From positions 163,074 through 227,073 of the forward strand of contig UBYA01000014.1 in assembly GCA_900469615.1 (NCBI GenBank): DNA of 64,000 nt, written 5' to 3'. The DNA comes from Hyphomicrobiales bacterium. Its GTDB lineage: Bacteria; Pseudomonadota; Alphaproteobacteria; Rhizobiales; Rhizobiaceae. Position numbers and translations under genes: made by a program. The stretch's first letter is position 1, and the number at the start of each line of letters is the position of its first letter. Shown here in pieces: positions 1 to 8,775 of the stretch. Under the pieces are notes generated by a model. It saw nothing but the letters and a program-made list of their open reading frames with translations. It did not search any database and was not told the DNA's origin.

Positions 1-69
1 CCGTCCGGAATCGCGTAAAAACAAAGGGATAGAGCGGTTCATCGATTCCGTGAAACGAGGAACTGCTCT
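1..69. repeat. Partial RIME-like two-palindrome repeat
   Basis: The window opens inside a repeat that recurs, diverged, at 9472-9568 and inverted at 13143-13237. The shared blocks are a CCGTCCGGAATCGCG segment and a second palindrome whose arms begin AGAGCGGTTC and end GAACTGCTCT. The first palindrome is cut by the window edge. The two-palindrome layout of about 100 bp fits rhizobial intergenic mosaic elements (RIME); the family name is from memory. The rest of the stretch to 192 shows no gene. Confidence 0.6.
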
Positions 70-192
70 AGCGGGATCGATGGTCAGTTCTGCAGCCATG
101 CGGTGAGCGACACTCCGGTTCGATCGGCGGCCTCGTGGGCTTGCCCGTTCTGGCGCCGGCAGGCAAGCCGGAGACGTGACGATCGATACGGT

Positions 193-1725
193 TCAGGCAT
201 GCGCTGCCAAACGTTCGCCGGCTACGCGATAGGAAATGGCTTCGGCCAGATGGATGCGCCCGACCGTGGGCTTGTCGTCGAGATCGGCAAGCGTGCGCGC
301 CACCTTGAGGATTCGATGATAGCCGCGGGCGGAGAACTTCATCTTCTCGGCTGCGTCACGCAGCAATTGCAGCCCGGCGGCATCGGGCTCCGCGATGGCT
401 TCGATCATCGCGGTCGAGCAGCGGGCATTGGTGGCGATGTCCTTCAAGCCGGCGCTTTCGAAACGCTCGCGCTGCCGTTCGCGCGCACGGGCGACGCGCA
501 AAGCGACGTCGGCACTCTTTTCCGCCGTCGTGGGCCTAATCAGGTCGGCGGCCGACACTGCCGGCACGTCGATGCGGATATCGATACGATCCAGCAAGGG
601 ACCCGAAATGCGACCCTGATAATCGGACGCGCAACGCGGCCCCCGGGCGCAGGTGTGGCCCGGTTCGCCGGCCATGCCGCAGCGGCACGGGTTCATCGCC
701 GCCACGAGCTGAATGCCGGCTGGATAGGAAACCCGATGGTTTGCCCTGGCGATCACGCATTCGCCGGTTTCCAGAGGCTGGCGCAGCGCATCCAGCGCCT
801 GCGGCGAAAACTCCGGCAGTTCGTCGAGAAACAGAATGCCGTGATGGGCGAGCGAGACCTCGCCCGGCCGGGCGCGCAGGCCACCGCCGACAAGCGCCGC
901 CATGGTGGCGGAGTGGTGCGGCGCACGATAGGGCCGCCGATCGGAGAGCTTGCCGCCGGAAAGCTGGCCGGCGATCGAATGGATCATCGACACCTCAAGC
1001 AATTCGTTGGTCGACAATGGCGGCAAAATCGACGGCAGGCGCGAAGCCAGCATCGATTTACCGGAACCCGGCGGCCCGACGAAAAGCAGATTGTGCCCGC
1101 CAGCCGCGGCCACTTCCAAGGCGCGCTTGGCACTTTCCTGCCCCTTGATATCGCCAAGATCAGGCAGATTGGCGGCATTGGCGCGAACCGACGGCTCCGG
1201 CCGCGACAGGACCTGCGTGCCGCGAAAATGATTGGCAAGCGCGATCAGGCTGCGCGGCGCCAGAATGTCGATCTCCCTGCCGGCCCAGGCGGCTTCCGGT
1301 CCGCTTTCGGCCGGGCAGATCAGCCCCTTGCCCATGGCATTGGCAGCGATGGCCGCAGGCAACGCGCCGGCAACGGGCGCGATGGTGCCGTCGAGATTGA
1401 GTTCGCCGATGACGGTATAGGAAGACAGGGCGTCGGCCGGGATCGCACCGAGCGCCGCCATCAGACCGAGCGCGATCGCAAGATCGAAGTGGCTGCCCTC
1501 CTTGGGCAAGTCCGCGGGCGCAAGATTGACCGTAACCTTCTTCGGCGGCAGGGCGAGACCCGAGGCATGAAGCGCCGCCTGAACCCGCTCGCGGCTTTCG
1601 GCGACGGCCTTGTCGGGCAGGCCGACGATATGCATCAGCACCTTGCCCGGCGCGATCATCACCTGAACCTCGACGGGAACGCCCTCGATACCCTGAAACG
1701 CAACCGTACTGACGCGCGCCACCAT
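193..1725 (-). CDS. comM: YifB/ComM family Mg-chelatase-like AAA+ ATPase
   Basis: This 510-residue protein has the full ComM layout: an N-terminal Lon-protease-like/ChlI domain (about 20-140), an AAA+ module with Walker A GPPGSGKS at 217-224 and Walker B FLDE at 299-302, then a C-terminal Mg-chelatase-like domain. A cysteine cluster (CRCG...C...C) follows the Walker B region, as is usual for YifB proteins. In Vibrio and Haemophilus, ComM is a hexameric helicase that drives branch migration during natural transformation. In rhizobia, where transformation is not well established, the physiological role is uncertain. The ATG at 1725 has a G-rich ribosome binding site. A long open frame on the opposite strand is a codon-bias shadow. 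Confidence 0.93.
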   Translation of the reverse strand: MVARVSTVAFQGIEGVPVEVQVMIAPGKVLMHIVGLPDKAVAESRERVQAALHASGLALPPKKVTVNLAPADLPKEGSHFDLAIALGLMAALGAIPADALSSYTVIGELNLDGTIAPVAGALPAAIAANAMGKGLICPAESGPEAAWAGREIDILAPRSLIALANHFRGTQVLSRPEPSVRANAANLPDLGDIKGQESAKRALEVAAAGGHNLLFVGPPGSGKSMLASRLPSILPPLSTNELLEVSMIHSIAGQLSGGKLSDRRPYRAPHHSATMAALVGGGLRARPGEVSLAHHGILFLDELPEFSPQALDALRQPLETGECVIARANHRVSYPAGIQLVAAMNPCRCGMAGEPGHTCARGPRCASDYQGRISGPLLDRIDIRIDVPAVSAADLIRPTTAEKSADVALRVARARERQRERFESAGLKDIATNARCSTAMIEAIAEPDAAGLQLLRDAAEKMKFSARGYHRILKVARTLADLDDKPTVGRIHLAEAISYRVAGERLAAHA

Positions 1726-1917
1726 GCCCTGCCCCTGTCACCGAACCCGCTTGCCGCTATTTGTCACGCTCGGCAAACCTCGGGTTGCAATCTGGCACAA
1801 GACAAGGAATGAAACAAGAACAATAAACGAACAAATACCGCCTTCGGCACATCAAATTCATCGATATGCCGAAGCGAATGCCGTGTTTTCAGGTAAAGCC
1901 GAAGACAAACCTGCCGA

Positions 1918-2865
1918 TCAGGCGCGCTTGGCTTCGATCGCGTCCCAGAGCAGGCTGGCGATATCGGCGCCGCCGAAGCGCTTGACTTCGCGGATGCCGG
2001 TCGGCGATGTCACGTTGATCTCGGTCATGTAGTCGCCGATGACATCGATGCCGACGAGCAGGAAGCCGCGCTCCCTCAGCGCCGGCCCGATGCGGGCGCA
2101 GATTTCCTTCTCGCGCGCCGTCAGCTCGGTGGCTTCGGCGCGGCCGCCGACATGCATGTTGGAGCGGGCGTCATGTTCGGCCGGCACGCGGTTGATCGCG
2201 CCGACGGCCTCGCCATCGACAAGAATGATGCGCTTGTCGCCCTTGCGCACGTCAGGCAGGTATTGCTGTGCGATGAAGGGCTCGCGGAAGAGCTGGCCGA
2301 ACATTTCAAGCAGGGACGAGAGATTGCGGTCGTCGCGCGTCGAATGGAAGACGCCGGCGCCGCCATTGCCATAGAGCGGCTTCAAGATGATATCGCCCAT
2401 CTCGTCGCGGAAGCGGCGGATTTCGGCCGGATCGCGGGTAATCAGCGTCTTCGGCATGAGATCGGCAAATTCGGTGACGAAGATCTTTTCCGGCGAGTTG
2501 CGCACCCAGGCCGGATCGTTGACCACCAGGGTCTTCGGGTGGATGCGCTCCAGAAGATGCGTGGAGGTGATATAGGCCATGTCGAAGGGCGGGTCCTGGC
2601 GCAGCAGCACCACGTCCATGGTCGAGAGGTCGACGCGCTCCGGCTCGCCGAGCTCGAAATGGTCGCCGTTGACGTCGCGCAGGATCATCGGCTCGACGGA
2701 GGCGTAGACCTTGCCGTCGCGCATGCTCAGCCGCTCGGGCGTATAGTGGAAGAGCTTGTAGCCGCGGTTCTGCGCCTCCAGGCTCATGGCGAAGGTCGAG
2801 TCGCCCGCGATGTTGATGCCCCGGACATGGTCCATCTGGACCGCGACGTTCTTGATACCAGCCAT
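1918..2865 (-). CDS. gshB: Glutathione synthetase
   Basis: GshB is the ATP-dependent ligase that adds glycine to gamma-glutamylcysteine, the last step of cytosolic glutathione synthesis. The 315-residue protein matches the usual prokaryotic length. It contains RQDPPFDMAY near 89-98, the glycine-rich ATP-grasp loop KPLYGNGGAG at 162-171 and the C-terminal block TEINVTSPTG. I chose the ATG at 2865 rather than an in-frame start at 2922, because GAGGG lies just upstream and the conserved domain begins immediately. It is monocistronic as far as can be seen: about 190 bp with no gene separates it from comM. Confidence 0.96.
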   Translation of the reverse strand: MAGIKNVAVQMDHVRGINIAGDSTFAMSLEAQNRGYKLFHYTPERLSMRDGKVYASVEPMILRDVNGDHFELGEPERVDLSTMDVVLLRQDPPFDMAYITSTHLLERIHPKTLVVNDPAWVRNSPEKIFVTEFADLMPKTLITRDPAEIRRFRDEMGDIILKPLYGNGGAGVFHSTRDDRNLSSLLEMFGQLFREPFIAQQYLPDVRKGDKRIILVDGEAVGAINRVPAEHDARSNMHVGGRAEATELTAREKEICARIGPALRERGFLLVGIDVIGDYMTEINVTSPTGIREVKRFGGADIASLLWDAIEAKRA

Positions 2866-2960
2866 AATCAGCCCTCGCTCGAATTTGCGGACAGATGTAG
2901 GTCGGCCCGCATGCAAACGCAACGGCTATTCAAGGACTTCCGGCAAGCCGCCTGCCGCAC

Positions 2961-3464
2961 TCAGGCGGCAAGGCCCTGCGCGCCGCCCTGGCGGACCATG
3001 TTGCGCAGGCGGTAAGCCATGGTCAAAGGCTTGGGGAACGGCTTGCGCAGGAATGCGACCTTGCGCAGATAGCGGTCGATGCGCCATGTCGCCCAGGTGC
3101 CGCCGGCAAAATAGGCGACATCGCCGGCGCTCAGCGTGCGCTCGACGCCGTCTTCCGTGGTGATATGCACCTCGCCCTCAAGGATCATCACCGTTTCGTC
3201 CCAGCCGAAATACCAGCGGAACTCGCCCGCCGTGCAATCCCACAGCGCGGTCATCGCGGCATCGTCCTGCCCGCGCGAATGCTCGGCGATGCGAGCCACC
3301 GGATTGCCGGCCAGAATCCACGACGGTTCGATCGGCGACGGCTTCATTTCCATTTTGTCGCTGGCACCGGCCACGAAGCTTTTCGACTGCGGCAACGCCA
3401 CGACGACCGGGACGGCACGCGCGGCAAAGGCCGCCATGCTCGCTAACATCATTTTCAAGACCAT
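2961..3464 (-). CDS. Cupin-domain protein (DUF861-like)
   Basis: This protein of about 167 residues carries a single small beta-barrel cupin. The core runs from a W-D-x-T-A-G-E-F-R-W-Y-F segment through EGEVHITTEDG and ends with a G-D-V-A-Y-F-x-G-G-T motif, typical of the Cupin_3/DUF861 group. The group includes ureidoglycolate-lyase-like and EutQ-like proteins, but no substrate can be assigned. The N-terminal 25 residues are hydrophobic and alanine-rich, and may be a signal or anchor. The ATG at 3464 follows GGGGGA at good spacing; a TTG four codons upstream overlaps that site and is less likely. Confidence 0.75.
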   Translation of the reverse strand: MVLKMMLASMAAFAARAVPVVVALPQSKSFVAGASDKMEMKPSPIEPSWILAGNPVARIAEHSRGQDDAAMTALWDCTAGEFRWYFGWDETVMILEGEVHITTEDGVERTLSAGDVAYFAGGTWATWRIDRYLRKVAFLRKPFPKPLTMAYRLRNMVRQGGAQGLAA

Positions 3465-3561
3465 GCAATCCCCCAAATTCCATGCGAGTCCGGCACCTCA
3501 TCGCATGGAAGGGGTAACGGCGGGGTTCATGAAATCCCGCGCATTTTAACGATTGCAAAAA

Positions 3562-4557
3562 TCAGGTGGAAAAACCTTCGATTGTGCAGACGACCATGTC
3601 GTGGTCGGACAGGGGCTTGCCCTCTTCATTCAGAGAGGAAACAAGATGGCTTTCGCCGATCGCCAAGCCGCGGCTCACGAACCAGTCGAGCTTCATGGCG
3701 CGCGCGGGAAAGCGCGTGATCAGGCTCGGACGCGTGCTCGCCTGATCCAGCGGTCCGCCGTGGCACTGGAAGCCGCGCGCTTCAACCATGGCAAACAGCG
3801 TATCGGCCGAAAAATCGCCGCCTGTGTGGTTGCCGGTATTGAGATCGCCGCCGATCAGGATCGGCAGACCGGGCGCGAAGGCTTCGACGGCATCGATCAA
3901 TGCCGCCATCTGCCGCTCGCGATAGGCAGCGGTCGCGACGCTTTCGAGGTGAACCGAAACGGCAACGAAAGGGCCGGCCTCGGTTTCAACGATGGCGCCG
4001 ATGGCGCAGCGCTCGCCCACGCGCGGCTGCTCGTTGCTGTCCTTGAACCAAACGGCTTCGCCCGGCAGGCGGAAAAGGAAGGCATCCTTCAAGGCGACGG
4101 AAGCCATGAGCGCATTGCCGTGAAAGCCCTTTTCGTTGAAATCGTCGCGGCAAAAGGAATGCTCGATTTCCGAACCGAGGCTGAGTTCGAGAAACTCGAC
4201 GCCATAGGCGTAGTTCATGCCAAGCTCGCCGGCGACGACAGCGGTCGGATCACGCTGCTCGGTGCGGGCCATGCCCTCGTCCATTTCCGACAGCAGCACC
4301 AGCGGAGCGCCGGTCGCCCGCAGCTTGGCGGCACTTTCCTCGGGAAACAGGCAACGTTCGAGATTCCAGGCGGCGACCGTGAAGGGGAAGGACAATACCT
4401 CCACCTCGGCTTCGGCGCCGCCGACACGCAGCGTATTCATGCAGGCGAGCGATGCCAGCGTGGCGGCATGAACGTCCGGGGTCTTTTCGAGCGAAACGAA
4501 GCTCTTGCGCTCTTCATGAGAGGGAATGGTGAAGGCGGAAACTGTGTTGCGGATCAT
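3562..4557 (-). CDS. Endonuclease/exonuclease/phosphatase-fold protein
   Basis: This 331-residue protein shows the landmarks of the metal-dependent EEP superfamily: W-N-L-E near the start of the core for metal binding, a central SVHLES segment, GGDLNTG with the catalytic Asp/Asn pair, and a terminal SDHDMV. Members cleave phosphodiester or phosphomonoester bonds in DNA, RNA or lipids. Nothing here identifies the substrate. About 60 residues precede the first motif and are not obviously a signal peptide. The gene lies between the cupin gene and yraN on the same strand, but gaps of about 100 bp do not force a common transcript. Confidence 0.82.
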   Translation of the reverse strand: MIRNTVSAFTIPSHEERKSFVSLEKTPDVHAATLASLACMNTLRVGGAEAEVEVLSFPFTVAAWNLERCLFPEESAAKLRATGAPLVLLSEMDEGMARTEQRDPTAVVAGELGMNYAYGVEFLELSLGSEIEHSFCRDDFNEKGFHGNALMASVALKDAFLFRLPGEAVWFKDSNEQPRVGERCAIGAIVETEAGPFVAVSVHLESVATAAYRERQMAALIDAVEAFAPGLPILIGGDLNTGNHTGGDFSADTLFAMVEARGFQCHGGPLDQASTRPSLITRFPARAMKLDWFVSRGLAIGESHLVSSLNEEGKPLSDHDMVVCTIEGFST

Positions 4558-4659
4558 GATGTGGCCTGTCGAAACGAGATTATGCGCGCGGGTGGAAAAA
4601 TCGGAGGCGCCGGTCGCCCGGCAATAGGCTGATTTTGTGACGGCGCTGTAACGCCGCCC

Positions 4660-5040
4660 TCAAAATGCATCGGGAAAATGCTGCGGCCAGCGGCCTGGCA
4701 GCATGGCGACGATGTCATAACGTTGCGACAGGCGGACGAAATCCGGTTGCCGGGCGAGCCAGAGATCGCTGGCAGCGCGGATGCGATTCTGCGACGAGAA
4801 GGAAACCGCGTCGATCGCCTCCTGCGCGGCGCGCCTCGACTTGACCTCGACGAAGACGGCAAGATCGCCCTTGCGGGCAATGATGTCGATTTCGCCGAGC
4901 TTGGTGCGGTGACGGATGGCCAGGATGCGATAGCCCTTGAGCATCAGGAAGGCGGCTGCGAGATATTCTGCTACATGGCCGCGCCGCCAGGCCTTTCGCC
5001 GTTTCAGCTTCTCGCCCGTCGCAGGCGCCGGATCAGGCAT
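4660..5040 (-). CDS. yraN: YraN family (UPF0102) nuclease-fold protein
   Basis: YraN proteins are small PD-(D/E)xK nuclease-fold proteins of uncertain function. The 126-residue sequence has the family core YLAAAFLMLKGYRIL followed by LGEIDIIA and VEVKSRR, which are the D and E-x-K parts of the fold. The gene overlaps the end of rsmI by 8 bp on the same strand, so the two are probably translationally coupled. The rsmI-yraN pairing is widespread in bacteria and supports the assignment. Confidence 0.9.
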   Translation of the reverse strand: MPDPAPATGEKLKRRKAWRRGHVAEYLAAAFLMLKGYRILAIRHRTKLGEIDIIARKGDLAVFVEVKSRRAAQEAIDAVSFSSQNRIRAASDLWLARQPDFVRLSQRYDIVAMLPGRWPQHFPDAF

Positions 5041-5941
5041 GGCGCCCCTTCATATCGAGCAGACGCTGGTAGAGCTCTTTTCGCGGCAGTCCGGTAAGAC
5101 GGGCGGCTTCCGTTGCCGCCTTGGCGGTCGGCATCGTCCCGGCGAGATCGGCCAGGACGGCATCGACATCGGCCTCCGCCGCAACGCTTTCCGCCGGCGG
5201 GCCGACAAGCCAGACGATCTCGCCCTTAACATGATCAACGGCATCATAGAATGCCGCGAGTTCGGAAAGCGTCCCGCGGCGGAACTCTTCGAAAGTCTTC
5301 GTCAGTTCGCGGCACACGGCACCGGCTCGCTCGCCGCCCAGCACATCGGCGGCGGCGGCAAGGGTCGCGGCGATGCGATGCGGTGATTCAAAGAAAATGA
5401 GGGTCGCGGGGATGCCTGCGAGTTCGGCAAGCCTGTCGCGCCGGCCCTTGTCCTTGGCGGGCAGGAAGCCGGCAAAGAAGAAGGCATCGTTCGGCAGGCC
5501 GGAGCCGACGAGGGCTGCAAGCGGCGCCGAGGCACCCGGAATGGGAACGACCTTGTATCCCGCCTCGATCGCCTGCACCGCGAGCCGGTAACCGGGGTCG
5601 GAGACCAGCGGCGTTCCGGCATCGGAAACCAGAGCCACCGACCGCCCGGCCTCCAAAGCCTGCAGCAGCCGAGGACCTGCCTCATCGGCATTGTGCTCGT
5701 GGTAGGCGTAAGGTTTGTTCTGGATGCCGTAGCGATCGAGCAGAACGCGGGTGACGCGCGTATCCTCGCAGGCCAGCACGTCTGCGCCGGCAAGCGTTTC
5801 GAGCGCGCGCAAAGTGATGTCGCCGAGATTGCCGATGGGGGTCGCAACGAGATAAAGCGCCGGTTCGAGGGGCCGGGCCGGAATCTGGGTGTTGTGCAGG
5901 CGGAAACTGCGCGTCCCGCCGCTTGATTGGTCTTCGTTCAT
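5033..5941 (-). CDS. rsmI: 16S rRNA (cytidine(1402)-2'-O)-methyltransferase
   Basis: RsmI 2'-O-methylates C1402 of 16S rRNA in the decoding centre, using S-adenosylmethionine. This 302-residue protein has the tetrapyrrole-methylase fold: LYLVATPIGNLGDITLRAL near 28-46, ACEDTRVT, a glycine-rich VSDAGTPLVSDPG segment and the IPGASA loop. Its C-terminus includes the LPRKELYQ helix-turn-helix-like tail. It heads the rsmI-yraN pair. The LpoA-like lipoprotein gene that often accompanies this pair in other bacteria is absent here. Confidence 0.95.
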   Translation of the reverse strand: MNEDQSSGGTRSFRLHNTQIPARPLEPALYLVATPIGNLGDITLRALETLAGADVLACEDTRVTRVLLDRYGIQNKPYAYHEHNADEAGPRLLQALEAGRSVALVSDAGTPLVSDPGYRLAVQAIEAGYKVVPIPGASAPLAALVGSGLPNDAFFFAGFLPAKDKGRRDRLAELAGIPATLIFFESPHRIAATLAAAADVLGGERAGAVCRELTKTFEEFRRGTLSELAAFYDAVDHVKGEIVWLVGPPAESVAAEADVDAVLADLAGTMPTAKAATEAARLTGLPRKELYQRLLDMKGRHA

Positions 5942-6193
5942 GCCGGTCCTGAGTTCGCCACGGATTCTCCGCCTTTATGGGCGAGGCGCGGGCAGACGGC
6001 AAGAGCGGTGCAATTCCTGTGGAGCATTGCCGCCGAAATGGCGAATTGACGTCCGGCAAATCGCCTATGCCTCTTGCATTCGGATGGAGAAGTCTGCCAA
6101 GTTGCCTGTCCAATCTTTCGGGCCTCGTCCGAAAACATGTCGCTCGGGCGCCTCGGGCCGCCCGGCAAGTCACGGTCGAAAGCGGTAGCATCC

Positions 6194-7312
6194 ATGCGTA
6201 TAACAATTGAGCGGTCGAACCTCCTGAAGTCGCTGAACCACGTCCATCGCGTGGTCGAGCGTCGCAATACGATCCCGATCCTGTCCAACGTGCTGCTGAA
6301 GGCCGACGGCACCAGCCTCGACATGAAGGCGACCGACCTCGACCTGGAAATCACCGAGGCGACGCCCGCCAATGTCGAGCAGGCGGGAGCAACCACCGTC
6401 CCGGCGCATCTGCTTTACGACATCGTGCGCAAGCTGCCCGACGGTTCGGAAGTGCTTCTTGCCACCAATACAGACGGCAGTTCGATGACGGTCGCCTCCG
6501 GCCGCTCGAAATTCTCGCTGCAATGCCTGCCGGAATCGGACTTCCCGGATCTCACGGCCGGCAGCTTCAGCCATTCCTTCAAGCTGAAGGCCGCCGATCT
6601 GAAGATGCTGATCGACCGGACGCAGTTCGCGATCTCGACCGAGGAAACCCGTTATTACCTCAACGGCATTTTCTTCCATACGATCGAGAGCAAGGGCGAC
6701 CTGAAGCTGCGCGCCGTCGCCACCGACGGCCACCGCCTCGCCCGAGCCGATGTCGACGCGCCTTCCGGCTCCGAGGGCATGCCCGGCATCATCATTCCCC
6801 GCAAGACGGTGGGTGAATTGCAGAAGCTGGTGGATTCGCCGGATACGATCGTCACCGTCGAGGTTTCCGACGCCAAGATCCGCCTGACGATCGGCTCCAT
6901 CGTCATGACCTCGAAGCTGATCGACGGCACCTTTCCCGATTACCAGCGCGTCATCCCGACCAGCAACGACAAGGAAATGCGCGTCGATTGCCAGACCTTC
7001 GCGCAGGCCGTCGACCGCGTGTCGACGATCTCGTCGGAACGCGGCCGCGCCGTGAAGCTGGCCCTGTCGGACGGACAGCTGCTCTTGACGGTCAACAACC
7101 CGGATTCGGGCAGCGCGACCGAAGAAGTTGCCGTCGGCTACGAGATGGACCCGATGGAAATCGGCTTCAACGCCAAGTACCTGCTCGACATCACCGCGCA
7201 GCTTTCCGGCGATGCGGCCGTGTTCCTGCTGGCGGATGCGGGTTCGCCGACGCTTATCCGCGACACGGCCGGCGACGACGCGCTCTACGTGCTGATGCCG
7301 ATGCGCGTCTAG
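6194..7312 (+). CDS. dnaN: DNA polymerase III beta subunit (sliding clamp)
   Basis: DnaN forms the dimeric ring that tethers DNA polymerase III to its template. The 372-residue protein begins MRITIERSNLLKSLNHV, includes VERRNTIPILSNVL, and ends YVLMPMRV, the canonical C-terminus. I take the ATG at 6194; an upstream in-frame extension from 6074 has no family similarity. The gene is not beside dnaA or recF, as expected in Rhizobiales where dnaN lies away from the origin. About 250 bp without a gene precede it, and a RIME-like repeat and a hairpin terminator follow. Confidence 0.97.
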   Translation: MRITIERSNLLKSLNHVHRVVERRNTIPILSNVLLKADGTSLDMKATDLDLEITEATPANVEQAGATTVPAHLLYDIVRKLPDGSEVLLATNTDGSSMTVASGRSKFSLQCLPESDFPDLTAGSFSHSFKLKAADLKMLIDRTQFAISTEETRYYLNGIFFHTIESKGDLKLRAVATDGHRLARADVDAPSGSEGMPGIIIPRKTVGELQKLVDSPDTIVTVEVSDAKIRLTIGSIVMTSKLIDGTFPDYQRVIPTSNDKEMRVDCQTFAQAVDRVSTISSERGRAVKLALSDGQLLLTVNNPDSGSATEEVAVGYEMDPMEIGFNAKYLLDITAQLSGDAAVFLLADAGSPTLIRDTAGDDALYVLMPMRV

Positions 7313-7424
7313 AGGATGATGCCGAAACGCGTGAGCGGTTTTCGGACGACATCATGCTCTGCTTCTTCAATTCCGGAGCCGGGGTGATTTGAGGTCCGCG
7401 CGGCCTAAAATCACCCGGCTCCGG
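7313..7424. repeat. RIME-like intergenic repeat, subfamily with GATGATGCCGAAA
   Basis: Two palindromes follow dnaN directly. The first pairs GATGATGCCGAAA with a TTTTCGGACGACATCAT segment. The second pairs GGAGCCGGGGTGATTT (from 7375) with AAATCACCCGGCTCC (to 7422). A close relative lies at 21908-22005, so this is a dispersed element rather than a private terminator, although its transcript would fold strongly. Confidence 0.7.
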
Positions 7425-7431
7425 CGAAACC

Positions 7432-7476
7432 AAAGCGCCCTCTCATGCGTTTTTTTCTGGCGAGGGCGCTTTTATT
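7432..7476 (+). terminator. Hairpin terminator downstream of dnaN
   Basis: AAAGCGCCCTC (7432-7442) pairs perfectly with GAGGGCGCTTT (7462-7472), giving an 11-bp stem with a 19-nt loop followed by TTTATTT. It lies between dnaN and pmtA and probably ends dnaN transcription. Confidence 0.65.
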
Positions 7477-7584
7477 TGGTCCTTTGCGGATTGCGACATT
7501 TTCTCTTGTTATTGCGTCATTGCATTGCAAGTTTTCAGTTAAGCGGTATGTAGTTCGCGACCGTAACATCTGGTGGGGGAGAGC

Positions 7585-8178
7585 ATGGCGCTGCGTCTCA
7601 AGGAACGGCTTGGCAAGAAATTCGACGAGGAGATCCGTTTCTTCAAGGGCATGATGCAAGGGCCGAAGACCGTGGGGTCGATCGTCCCGACCTCTTCGAT
7701 CACGGCCCGGAAGATGGCAAGCGTCATCAATACCCAATCCGGCCTGCCCATCCTGGAACTCGGGCCGGGCACGGGCGCCATCACAAAGGCCATCCTGGCA
7801 CGCGGCATCGAACCGCAAAACCTCGTCGCCATCGAATATTCCACCGATTTCTACAATCACCTCGTCAAGCTCTATCCGGGCGTGCATTTCATCAACGGCG
7901 ACGCTTTCGATCTCGACAAGACCCTCGGCGTGCTGCGCGGCCAGACTTTCGATTCGGTGGTCTCGGGCATTCCGCTTCTCAATTTCCCCATGAAGGCGCG
8001 CGTCGCATTGCTGGAAAGCCTGCTGGACCGCATGCCGCCCGGCCGGCCCGTGGTGCAGATTTCCTACGGCCCGGTTTCGCCGATCATCGCGCGGCCGGAT
8101 CGCTACCATATCCGCCACTTCGATTTCATCGTCCGCAATATTCCGCCGGCCCAGCTCTGGGTCTACAGCCGCGGCTGA
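7585..8178 (+). CDS. pmtA: PmtA-type phosphatidylethanolamine N-methyltransferase
   Basis: This 197-residue protein resembles the Agrobacterium/Sinorhizobium PmtA enzymes, which methylate phosphatidylethanolamine three times with S-adenosylmethionine to make phosphatidylcholine at the inner membrane. The N-terminus has a basic amphipathic segment (ALRLKERLGKKFDEEIRFFK) of the kind that binds membrane, then VGSIVPTSS, and SAM motif I LELGPGTG at 57-64. The ATG at 7585 is preceded by GGGGGAGA and is preferred to a GTG four codons earlier. The family also contains ribosomal-RNA adenine methylase-like proteins, but length and N-terminus favour PmtA. Confidence 0.85.
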   Translation: MALRLKERLGKKFDEEIRFFKGMMQGPKTVGSIVPTSSITARKMASVINTQSGLPILELGPGTGAITKAILARGIEPQNLVAIEYSTDFYNHLVKLYPGVHFINGDAFDLDKTLGVLRGQTFDSVVSGIPLLNFPMKARVALLESLLDRMPPGRPVVQISYGPVSPIIARPDRYHIRHFDFIVRNIPPAQLWVYSRG

Positions 8179-8186
8179 GACAATCC

Positions 8187-8774
8187 ATGTACGCTCTTTA
8201 TATTACGCACCCGCAGGTACGGATCGATGCCGATGTCCCCGTGCCGCAATGGGGGCTTTCGGAGATTGGCGCGAAGAGGGCGCGCGTAGCGGCAAACCGC
8301 CCCTGGGCGCATCAACTTGGCCTGATCGTTTCGAGCGGCGAGCGCAAGGCGATAGAGACGGCCGAAATCCTGGCGGCAGCAAGCAATGCGCCGATCGATA
8401 TCATCGAAGCCATGCACGAAAACGATCGCAGCGCCACGGGTTTTATGCCGCCGCCGGAATTCGAAAAGGCGGCGGACTGGTTCTTCGCCAACCCGCATGA
8501 AAGCTTCAGGGGCTGGGAGCGCGCCATCGACGCGCAGGCGAGAATCGTCTCTCATGTCGAGGCCGTTCTTTCGCGGCACGATCCGCAAGTGCCGATTGCT
8601 TTCGTCGGCCATGGTGGTGTCGGCACCCTGCTGAAATGCCATCTGGAAGGAAAGCCGATCGCGCGGCAGGGCGATCAACCGCCGGGCGGCGGCAATCTTT
8701 TCTGTTTCGATCTTGCGAAGCGAGCCGTCTCATGCGACTGGACAGCCATGGAAGACTGGATGGGATGGGCTTGA
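8187..8774 (+). CDS. Histidine-phosphatase-like protein with altered RHG motif
   Basis: This 195-residue protein has the shape of a branch-2-like histidine phosphatase. SSGERKAIETAE (49-60) corresponds to the conserved S-x-x-x-R-x-x-x-T-A segment, HEND (77-80) fits the position of the catalytic acid, and VGHGG holds the second histidine (H142). The usual RHG at the N-terminus is instead ITHP, with H8 kept but the arginine lost. Activity may therefore be weak or directed to another substrate. The gene lies 8 bp after pmtA and ends one base before pyrF, so the three probably share a transcript. Confidence 0.8.
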   Translation: MYALYITHPQVRIDADVPVPQWGLSEIGAKRARVAANRPWAHQLGLIVSSGERKAIETAEILAAASNAPIDIIEAMHENDRSATGFMPPPEFEKAADWFFANPHESFRGWERAIDAQARIVSHVEAVLSRHDPQVPIAFVGHGGVGTLLKCHLEGKPIARQGDQPPGGGNLFCFDLAKRAVSCDWTAMEDWMGWA

Positions 8775-8775
8775 T

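Noticed and set aside
103..1812. 569-codon open frame on the plus strand opposite comM
   Set aside because: It is antisense to a full-length, motif-complete ComM and reflects high G+C codon bias.
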